The position numbers and the translations under genes were made by a program. The notes beneath the pieces are model-generated. The model did not search any database, was not told where the DNA came from, and saw nothing but the letters and a program-made list of their open reading frames with translations. A stretch of 7,641 bases of DNA from an uncultured Collinsella sp. (lineage in GTDB: Bacteria; Actinomycetota; Coriobacteriia; Coriobacteriales; Coriobacteriaceae): positions 1 through 7,641 of the forward strand of contig CAAFGE010000037.1 in the NCBI GenBank assembly GCA_900762355.1, read 5' to 3'. Shown here in pieces: positions 1 through 4,732 of the stretch (position 1 is its first letter; every line of letters begins with the position of its first letter).

Positions 1-92
1 CGTCGCGTGACGACGGAGGGCCGGAGTGGGGCGACAGGGCCGTGTGGGAGGACCTCCACCACAGGGACCCGTACCCGTTCTGGTTGGATTAA
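1..92 (+). CDS. 3' end of an unidentified plus-strand gene (partial)
   Basis: The frame starting at base 3 is open from the window edge to a TAA at 90-92, giving 29 residues that end in EDLHHRDPYPFWLD. Almost every codon ends in G or C (26 of 29), which is the coding signature of the GC-rich genes here and is not seen in the other two forward frames. Frame 1 is also open to a TAA at 136-138, but with mixed third bases and an Arg/Gly/Thr-rich product, so I prefer frame 3. The tail is rich in Asp, His and Trp. A strong terminator follows 54 bp after the stop, as expected for the end of a transcription unit. The family cannot be told from this fragment; the start lies to the left of the window. 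Confidence 0.7.
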   Translation, partial: SRDDGGPEWGDRAVWEDLHHRDPYPFWLD

Positions 93-145
93 TGGATGGA
101 AACGGATGTTCTATCGGGACACACTTTTTGTCCTATAAGCCATGG

Positions 146-176
146 CGTGCCGCCCCGTTTGGGGCGGCACGTTTTT
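146..176 (+). terminator. Rho-independent terminator of the left-edge gene
   Basis: A perfect 11-bp GC-rich stem (146-156 pairing with 161-171) closes a GTTT loop and is followed at once by TTTTT (172-176) on the plus strand. It serves the gene ending at base 92. The T tract stops 1 bp before the hipA stop codon on the other strand, so the two units converge tail to tail with practically no spacer. Read on the minus strand, the same hairpin has no T run after it, so it is not a good terminator for hipA. A small imperfect hairpin (112-120 with 130-137) lies just before it. Confidence 0.88.
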
Positions 177-177
177 G

Positions 178-1467
178 TTATGAAGCAAATTGTTCTAGAA
201 CTTTAATTCTGGGAGCTGCATCTCCGAAAATCTGAGTCGCAACTCGACCTAGATCACCAGATGCTTCAGACAATTCGCCAAGCTTCTGTTTTGTGCACTC
301 TGCAACCTCACAGCAGATGGCTCGGTAACGCCTGAGCGGCAAACTTAAATCTTCGGCAACAAATTCAAAGTCCTTTGCATCCACCTCATCGATAACGCGA
401 TGGTCACCGATGTCGATACCGAGATTATGGTCATAGCCCAAAATCGTCGTGCACACAATGTCATACGCCGGCGACAGACGCTTTGACCGCCAGTTGGGTC
501 CCAATAGAAGCGAATGGTTTTTGAGATGCGAATCGCAGTTTCCTAAAAGGTAGTCAATTGCCACTTGACGGCCAAAAATCTGAACATCCGCTATAGCGTT
601 TGACGACTGTTCCCTGAGAAGTCGTCCGCACATCGCCATATAATTTGTATTTTGCTGGTTTTCGTATTTCATAAACGACGGCCAACCCAATGCTTGGCAA
701 AAGTCTTCCTGATGGAGGCGCATGGGAGTCCGATTTCCCTCAACAATACTGCACCCATCAGCCCAGACACGGTCATAGCGCTCCGAGATAAATACATTGT
801 TGAGCGCTTCAGACGCAAACGACCCCGCCACGCACAATCCCGAGGCCTGCGCCACATCCATGCAAACTTGTTCGTTCGTGGGCAAATCTGGATGCTTGCC
901 CGAGGCGACCTTAATGATATGCGTCGAGGGAGCAGAACCGATTGGCAACATCCATTGTCCGGGACCAGCGGTCTTCGCATCCGCACTGCGAGGTAAATAC
1001 CAACCAGTCTTCGATTGCGCCCCCGCCAGCGATAATCGCGAAATCTGCATCGCATTCGCGATCTCAACAATCTCGCTCTTATGCAACTCATCCGCATCCG
1101 CCTGCGTCAACGGCCTAAACCCAGCTCGCGATTCAACGGCGTCATCCGAACGAAACATGAGAGCCCCAACGCACTCCTCACCCAAACGCGCCAACATCGA
1201 AAGGTAGTCGGACTGAGGAATCTGGAATCGCGTGGACAACTCCGCACGAACCGGCCCCTCGGGAATCATCCCAGAAAAGAAGCCGCCATATTCATTCGAG
1301 TGAAAGGGTTCGCGCCGAAGCGGCAACGAGGCAGACAACGGTGCCGCCGACTTCTGAGACAAATAACGCTCACTGTAGGAAAAAATAATGTCGCCGGTAT
1401 CAACCGCATCGAACGAGCCCACCGGCTCAAACTCTCCTTGGAACTCACGCATGACACAAAGAGACAT
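178..1467 (-). CDS. hipA: HipA-family toxin, Ser/Thr protein kinase
   Basis: The 429-residue protein matches full-length HipA (440 in E. coli). By family it is a toxin kinase; E. coli HipA phosphorylates glutamyl-tRNA synthetase GltX and induces persistence. The N-terminal subdomain (about 1-110) shows FSYSERYL, SLPLR, FFSGMIPEG and LGEECVGALM. The kinase core shows LSLAGAQSK with Ser146 (equivalent to the autophosphorylated Ser150 of E. coli), THIIK with Lys186 (ATP lysine), ISERYDR (228-233), LHQEDFCQALG (251-261), GNCDSHLKN with Asp312 and Asn317 (catalytic loop) and LSPAYD with Asp336 (metal-binding). All catalytic residues are present, so it should be active. The ATG at 1467 lies 3 bp after the hipB stop, with a GGGGG site overlapping the hipB end, so the two are co-transcribed and translation is probably coupled. 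The Met codon at 1452 has no ribosome site. Base composition is more AT-rich than its neighbours, suggesting transfer. Its exact substrate is unknown. Confidence 0.95.
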   Translation of the reverse strand: MSLCVMREFQGEFEPVGSFDAVDTGDIIFSYSERYLSQKSAAPLSASLPLRREPFHSNEYGGFFSGMIPEGPVRAELSTRFQIPQSDYLSMLARLGEECVGALMFRSDDAVESRAGFRPLTQADADELHKSEIVEIANAMQISRLSLAGAQSKTGWYLPRSADAKTAGPGQWMLPIGSAPSTHIIKVASGKHPDLPTNEQVCMDVAQASGLCVAGSFASEALNNVFISERYDRVWADGCSIVEGNRTPMRLHQEDFCQALGWPSFMKYENQQNTNYMAMCGRLLREQSSNAIADVQIFGRQVAIDYLLGNCDSHLKNHSLLLGPNWRSKRLSPAYDIVCTTILGYDHNLGIDIGDHRVIDEVDAKDFEFVAEDLSLPLRRYRAICCEVAECTKQKLGELSEASGDLGRVATQIFGDAAPRIKVLEQFAS

Positions 1468-1470
1468 TCC

Positions 1471-1707
1471 CTACCCCCTATTCCTAAGCATAATGTCAAT
1501 ACCGAGACTATTTGCTATCTCGAGTACTTGCTTTAGGTTTGCGCCGGCTTTCCCGCGCTCAAGATCACCCACAAATCTGGGGCTACACTGATTGAACTCA
1601 GCGACTTCACACTGCGTATAGCCAAGCTCTTTTCGTCTGGAGCGAATCTGCTTGCCCAAATCCTCTAAAGAGCGAACTATTTTCTCTTTTTCGTCAAAGC
1701 CAGCCAT
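1471..1707 (-). CDS. hipB: HipB-like antitoxin, XRE-family repressor
   Basis: This small helix-turn-helix protein (78 residues from the ATG at 1707) is expected to neutralise HipA and repress the operon. The HTH covers about residues 15-68: LGKQIRSRRKELGYTQCEVAEFN, then CSPRFVGDLERGK in the recognition-helix region, then LKQVLEIANSLGIDIML. The R..R...G.TQ..VA and F...LERGK patterns are typical of HipB. I chose the ATG at 1707 because GAGG sits 6 bases before it. The in-frame ATG at 1719 and TTG at 1722 would add five or six residues but run into the operator and lack a good ribosome site. It is the first gene of the operon and lies just downstream of three palindromic operators, as expected for an autorepressor. 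HipB proteins often have an unstructured C-terminal tail for proteolysis; here the protein ends LRNRG, soon after the fold. Confidence 0.92.
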   Translation of the reverse strand: MAGFDEKEKIVRSLEDLGKQIRSRRKELGYTQCEVAEFNQCSPRFVGDLERGKAGANLKQVLEIANSLGIDIMLRNRG

Positions 1708-1720
1708 AAGCCACCTCATC

Positions 1721-1742
1721 AATCTTCCTGTTTGGGAAGATT
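1721..1742. promoter_or_regulatory. hip operator 1 (perfect palindrome)
   Basis: AATCTTCC-N6-GGAAGATT with perfect 8-bp arms (1721-1728 and 1735-1742). It lies 13 bp before the hipB ATG and overlaps the TATAAT box by three bases, so a bound HipB would cover the -10 and the expected transcription start. Role inferred from position and from the two matching copies upstream. Confidence 0.82.
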
Positions 1743-1745
1743 ATA
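1740..1745 (-). promoter_or_regulatory. -10 box of the hipBA promoter
   Basis: A perfect TATAAT is read on the minus strand at 1745-1740. Transcription would start near 1733, inside operator 1, giving a leader of about 26 nt that contains the GAGG ribosome site of hipB. The -35 region is poor: at 17-18 bp spacing it reads GGGAAG or TGGGAA and lies inside operator 2. That suits a promoter controlled mainly by repression. A second weaker -10 (TAGAAT, 1784-1779) sits at the same offset from operator 2. Confidence 0.65.
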
Positions 1746-1759
1746 GCTCAAGCCATCTA

Positions 1760-1781
1760 AATCTTCCCATTTGATAAGATT
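1760..1781. promoter_or_regulatory. hip operator 2 (one arm degenerate)
   Basis: AATCTTCC-N6-ATAAGATT. The left arm is identical to the other operators, while the right arm differs from GGAAGATT at its first two bases, leaving 6-bp perfect outer arms. Its centre is exactly 39 bp from that of operator 1 and 39 bp from that of operator 3. It covers the expected -35 region of the TATAAT promoter. A weaker site than its partners is the natural expectation. Confidence 0.75.
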
Positions 1782-1797
1782 CTAACGCGTTCATTTA

Positions 1798-1821
1798 GAA
1801 TCTTCCCAAACGGGAAGATTC
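1798..1821. promoter_or_regulatory. hip operator 3 (strongest palindrome)
   Basis: The core AATCTTCC-N6-GGAAGATT lies at 1799-1820, and pairing extends to perfect 10-bp arms around a 4-base centre (1798-1807 and 1812-1821). It lies 24 bp past the kinase stop codon. On the minus strand the same bases could fold into a 10-bp hairpin in the 3' end of the two-component transcript, but no T run follows, so I do not call it a terminator. Confidence 0.8.
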
Positions 1822-1845
1822 CGTCGATCGCGCCACGCGGCCTGG

Positions 1846-2889
1846 CTACTCGAAGTATTGGAATTTGTTCGTTGAGAAGGCGAAGGTTACGGTAAAGCCT
1901 TCGCCGGGCTCTGATGCTGCGGTGACGTCGATGCCCATCTTGGAGCAAAGGCGCGCCACCAGGTAGAGGCCGATGCCCGTTGCGCGCTTGGTCGTGCGGC
2001 CGTTGTCGCCGGTAAAGCCCTTCTCGAACACGCGGGGCAGGTCGGCCGCGCTCACGCCGCAACCGTTGTCGGCAACGGTAAGCTCAATTCGCTCGCTCGC
2101 CAGGCCCTCGTCCAGCAACGCACCCGAAAACGTGATCTTCGCACCATCCTCGCGCGCGTATTTAATGCTGTTCTGAATGAGCTGGCCCAGGATAAACTCG
2201 AGCCACTTCTCGTCGGTAAAGACCTCATAGTCAAGGTCCTCGCACACCGGCGCCACGTGTGCCGCGATGAGCTCGCGCGCGTTGGCTTTAATCGCACCCG
2301 TCACCAGGGCCTTGAGGCTCCAGCGGCGAATCAGATAGTCGCGCTCCACAACTTCCGAGCGCGCATAGTAGAGCGCCTGGTCGATGTAGCGCTCCACGCG
2401 GGCCAGCTCGCGACCCAGGTCATCCACGCGCGACAGGTCGTCTTCGCTGCCGTCCAGGTTTTCCAGAATCAGATGAGCTGCCGCCAAGGGCAGTTTGGCC
2501 TCGTGGACCCAGCTCTCGATATAGTCGCGATAGTCGTCGGTTTGACGGCGTCCTTCCGCCACCTCATCGCAAGCCGCCTTACCCACGCGGCGCAGGACTT
2601 CGTATTCGAGCTCGCCCTCGGCATAGGTTGGGCATTGCACCATCTCTTGCACCCACGCGGGGCTCTCCAGCTCCTCGGCCGCCCGCTCCAGCTGATGCAG
2701 AAAACGACGGCGGCGCGCGTACTCGATCACGATGCCGAGCATGCCAAAGACAAAGGACACGCCGACCGCCACAATCACGATGGAGACGGGCGCCCCGGCA
2801 ACCGTCAGCACAAAGCAGCTCAACAGCACGCCGCACGTCCACACGGCGACGGGGAGCAGCGCGTCTTTAAAGAACTTGGCAAACGACAT
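1846..2889 (-). CDS. Sensor histidine kinase, small intramembrane-sensing (BceS-like) type
   Basis: This 347-residue membrane kinase is the partner of the response regulator just upstream. Two hydrophobic helices (about 9-31 and 34-56) are joined by only a few residues (GAPV), so there is no outside sensor domain; this and the length fit the intramembrane-sensing group that includes BceS. A basic stretch (YARRRRF) follows TM2. The H-box is WVHEAKLP with His129; canonical BceS kinases have WVHxIKTP, so the I and T positions differ here. The ATPase part shows the N-box LIQNSIKY (Asn240), G1 DNGCGV (274-279), F-box FEKGFTG and G2 TGIGLYL (304-310), all intact. The start at 2889 is 9 bp after the regulator stop, and its AGGGG ribosome site overlaps that stop. 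In other bacteria such kinases sense peptide antibiotics through an ABC transporter; none is visible here, so the signal is unknown. Confidence 0.9.
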   Translation of the reverse strand: MSFAKFFKDALLPVAVWTCGVLLSCFVLTVAGAPVSIVIVAVGVSFVFGMLGIVIEYARRRRFLHQLERAAEELESPAWVQEMVQCPTYAEGELEYEVLRRVGKAACDEVAEGRRQTDDYRDYIESWVHEAKLPLAAAHLILENLDGSEDDLSRVDDLGRELARVERYIDQALYYARSEVVERDYLIRRWSLKALVTGAIKANARELIAAHVAPVCEDLDYEVFTDEKWLEFILGQLIQNSIKYAREDGAKITFSGALLDEGLASERIELTVADNGCGVSAADLPRVFEKGFTGDNGRTTKRATGIGLYLVARLCSKMGIDVTAASEPGEGFTVTFAFSTNKFQYFE

Positions 2890-2898
2890 GGCCGGCCC

Positions 2899-3570
2899 CT
2901 AGACCGAATAGCCCTGGCCGCGGTGCGTGGCCAGATATCCCTTGATGCCGATTTTTTCGAGCGTGGTGCGCAGGCGGTTGATGTTGACGGTGAGCGTGTT
3001 GTCGTCCACGAAGGCATCGGAGTCCCACAGGTCCTGCATGATGGCCGAGCGCGAGACGATTTTGCCCGCGCGGCTCAGGAGCAGTGAGAGGATGCGCAGC
3101 TCGTTTTTGGTGAGCTCGGTGGTATCGCCGGTTGCCGTGTTGGTGACCGCGGAGCGGGCGAGGTCGAGCTCCAGCCCCTTGTGGACGAGCGTGCTGCGCT
3201 CGCCGGCCGCCGTGGTGCGACGCAGCAGCGCGTTGATGCGCGCCACGAGCACGCGGGCGCTATAGGGCTTGGAAACAAAGTCGTCCGCGCCGAGTGTCAT
3301 GGCCATGACCTCGTCGATTTCGGTCGTGCGCGAGGTGAGGACGATGATGGGGACCTCGGATTCGCGGCGGACTTCGTGGCAGATGTGCTGGCCGTCCTTG
3401 ACGGGAAGCGTGAGGTCGAGCAGCACCAAGTCGGGTGCGGCGACCAGGATGTCGCGCGAGACGTGCTCGAACGATTCGCAGGCCTCGACCGTAAAGCCGG
3501 CACGGGCCAGGATATCGACGAGCTCGCGACGGATGGGTTCGTCGTCCTCAACGATATAGATTAGCGCCAT
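2899..3570 (-). CDS. OmpR/PhoB-family response regulator
   Basis: This is a complete 223-residue regulator. The receiver domain (about 1-118) has the acidic pocket Asp9/Asp10, phosphoacceptor Asp52 in LLDLTLP, switch Thr79 in VLTSR and Lys101 in VSKPY. The winged-helix DNA-binding domain (about 127-223) has LTKNELRILSLLL, VDDNTLTVNINRLR and the closing RGQGYSV. The VDDN..TVNI.RLR pattern is frequent in regulators paired with BceS-like kinases. The start at 3570 is preceded by GAGGGGAG about 8 bases upstream. It is transcribed first, then the kinase. Upstream lie 179 bp without a gene; on the minus strand a CATAAT (3609-3604) could be its -10, but I find no matching -35. Confidence 0.94.
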   Translation of the reverse strand: MALIYIVEDDEPIRRELVDILARAGFTVEACESFEHVSRDILVAAPDLVLLDLTLPVKDGQHICHEVRRESEVPIIVLTSRTTEIDEVMAMTLGADDFVSKPYSARVLVARINALLRRTTAAGERSTLVHKGLELDLARSAVTNTATGDTTELTKNELRILSLLLSRAGKIVSRSAIMQDLWDSDAFVDDNTLTVNINRLRTTLEKIGIKGYLATHRGQGYSV

Positions 3571-3714
3571 GGATTACGCTCCCCTCTTGGTTGTCTTGCC
3601 ACCATTATGGCTGCGAACCTGCAGGCGTGCGCCACGCGCGGTGCCAAGGTGACAGAACTGTTCGCGAGCGGTGGCGTTTTGTCCGCCTCGCACTCGCAGC
3701 GGTGGCGGGGACCA

Positions 3715-3751
3715 AAATGATTCTTTAATCCCCGTCCCAGAAAAATCATTT
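3715..3751. repeat. Inverted repeat with competing folds after the 235-aa gene
   Basis: AAATGATT (3715-3722) pairs with AATCATTT (3744-3751), which overlaps the stop codon of the gene ending at 3750. Between and beside these arms are GGGGA/TCCCC (3707-3711 with 3729-3733) and GGGAC/GTCCC (3708-3712 with 3734-3738), which cannot all form at once. This may be the 3' end signal of that gene on the minus strand, but no T run follows a GC stem, so it is not a textbook terminator. Confidence 0.45.
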
Positions 3752-4457
3752 AGCGGCGGGCACGGAGCTTTTCGTAGCCGTCGGCGAAGAAGGCGACCGT
3801 GGCGGCGTCGGCCTCGGCGGCGTCCGTCTCGGTTGCGGGGACCACGCCGTGCTCGTCGCTCACTAGGAACAGCGCGCCCTTAAGCTGCGCGGGAATATCT
3901 ACGCGCGTGACCGAGATGCCCTTGGTCTGGGCCAGCTGTTCGATGAGCGTCGCCGTACCGCACAGGCACTCGTCCGCCGGCGCCACAAAGGCAAGCTCGC
4001 CGTTGTTGACGGCAGCGAGCAGCTCGGGCGCCACGCCGGTCTCGTCGGCCTCGGAGCGAGCCTCGGCAGAACGGGCACGCAGCGCCTTGGCCGACGTGTC
4101 GGCCAGCGGCTCGTACTCCCCCACCGTCATGGCGGCGTTGCCGTTGATATCGATCACCAGCATGAGCACACCGTCGCGGGCGGTGTAGTCGCCCTCGGCA
4201 AGCGACCACTCAACGTGCTGTTTGGCCCAGCTGAGCATGTTATGGGTAAGCGGCTCGCCCTGCACCAGGCGCTCGGATAGCGCACGGATGTGGCGATTGA
4301 GCATGGGCACCTTTTTGTTGGACATGCGCCAACGGCAGATGAGCGCGGGCTTGTCGAGCGTGAACTTCTCGACCGCCTCCTGATTGGCGCAAAAGTCCTC
4401 GTACGCACGCTGATCCTCGGCATTGCCAAACAGCTCGGCATCATCAATCTGGGGCAT
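3750..4457 (-). CDS. Uncharacterised protein, possibly a divergent fold-type IV PLP-enzyme relative
   Basis: I do not firmly recognise this soluble, acidic protein: 235 residues from the ATG at 4457, or 243 from the ATG at 4481. There is no signal peptide or membrane helix. A weak reading by eye is class IV aminotransferase-like: PMLNRHIRALSERL resembles the HL.RL helix, VLMLVIDINGNAAM a strand pair, Lys124 in TSAKALRAR could be the PLP lysine, and KGISVTRVDIP, then ALFLVSDEHGVVPA resemble the C-terminal part. The diagnostic PLP-binding motifs are not clear, so it may lack activity or be something else. A CxC (ECLCGTA, Cys164 and Cys166) is notable. I favour 4457 because GAAAGG precedes it by 7 bases and a TATAAG box would put the transcript start next to the upstream ATG; that ATG (4481) has GAGG 5 bases before it and stays possible. 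The gene stands alone between purH and the two-component pair. Confidence 0.8.
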   Translation of the reverse strand: MPQIDDAELFGNAEDQRAYEDFCANQEAVEKFTLDKPALICRWRMSNKKVPMLNRHIRALSERLVQGEPLTHNMLSWAKQHVEWSLAEGDYTARDGVLMLVIDINGNAAMTVGEYEPLADTSAKALRARSAEARSEADETGVAPELLAAVNNGELAFVAPADECLCGTATLIEQLAQTKGISVTRVDIPAQLKGALFLVSDEHGVVPATETDAAEADAATVAFFADGYEKLRARR

Positions 4458-4489
4458 GGTTGTACCTTTCGTGTTAGTCATTCCGTCCT

Positions 4490-4495
4490 CTTATA
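4490..4495 (-). promoter_or_regulatory. Possible -10 box of the 235-aa gene
   Basis: TATAAG is read on the minus strand at 4495-4490, just after the purH terminator. The start point would be near 4483, giving a leader of about 25 nt with GAAAGG before the ATG at 4457. No convincing -35 is seen; that region overlaps the terminator stem. Confidence 0.35.
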
Positions 4496-4497
4496 CC

Positions 4498-4533
4498 AAA
4501 AAGACGGCCCTCCAAACGGAGCAGCCGTCTTTT
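4498..4533 (-). terminator. Rho-independent terminator, two-way, after purH
   Basis: A 10-bp outer stem (4499-4508 with 4524-4533, GACGGC/GCCGTC core flanked by A and T runs) holds an inner 4-bp stem around AAAC (4510-4513 with 4518-4521). On the minus strand it ends in TTTTT, so it terminates transcripts coming from purH, 200 bp after the purH stop. The T run on the plus strand (TTTT) means it can also work the other way, although no plus-strand gene reaches it here. It isolates the 235-aa gene from purH. Confidence 0.85.
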
Positions 4534-4609
4534 GCAGAGATTATTTTAGAAGCGAGGCCAGTCCAAGGGACGAGATCGCATCCCATCCTCCCCAGTCAAC
4601 CTAACAGGT

Positions 4610-4723
4610 CGGCGAGGGTTGCCCAGGTGCCGTAGATTGCCGTGAAAGAGGAGCGACGCGTACTTGGGTACGCGAGCGACGAATGAACGGCAAGGTGCGG
4701 TGGCTGGGCAAGCCGCAGCGCCG
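4610..4723. repeat. Rod-like extended hairpin of about 114 nt downstream of purH
   Basis: Successive paired blocks run inward: CGGCG/CGCCG (4610-4614 with 4719-4723), TTGCCCAG/CTGGGCAA (4619-4626 with 4704-4711), TGCCGTA/TGCGGTG with three G-U pairs (4628-4634 with 4696-4702), TTGCCGT/ACGGCAA (4637-4643 with 4687-4693), a purine-rich internal loop, and an apical CGCGTAC/GTACGCG with a TTGG loop (4657-4663 with 4668-4674). The G-U pairs exist only in a plus-strand RNA; in a minus-strand RNA they become mismatches. The rest of the 4534-4732 gap shows no gene. It could be a structured RNA, a purH 3' UTR element or a dispersed palindromic repeat; I do not match it to a known RNA family. Confidence 0.6.
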
Positions 4724-4732
4724 CTTCCCTAC

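Noticed and set aside
26..235. Plus-strand frame of 69 codons at the left edge
   Set aside because: It runs through the terminator hairpin and into the hipA 3' end, and its codon third bases do not follow the local pattern, unlike the frame ending at 92.
1721..1820. CRISPR-like array from the three regular repeats
   Set aside because: The units are palindromic operators with 17-bp linkers, only three copies, next to a HipB gene and a TATAAT box; no cas gene is present.
1798..1821. Operator 3 hairpin as a terminator for the sensor kinase
   Set aside because: The stem is good but the minus strand continues TAAATGAACG with no T run, and the same sequence occurs twice more as operators.
2257..3087. 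Plus-strand open frame of 276 codons opposite the two-component genes
   Set aside because: His/Gln/Arg-rich shadow of the sensor kinase and regulator, both of which have complete motifs and ribosome sites.
3561..3749. Minus-strand frame of 62 codons between the 235-aa gene and the regulator
   Set aside because: It covers the palindrome region and the regulator's own ribosome site, overlaps the regulator start, and its product is an unstructured Arg/His/Cys mix.
4610..4723. Assignment of the rod hairpin as 6S RNA, SRP RNA or another known RNA
   Set aside because: The rod shape recalls 6S RNA, but it is short, has no clear central bubble or recognisable family sequence, and no promoter was found for it.
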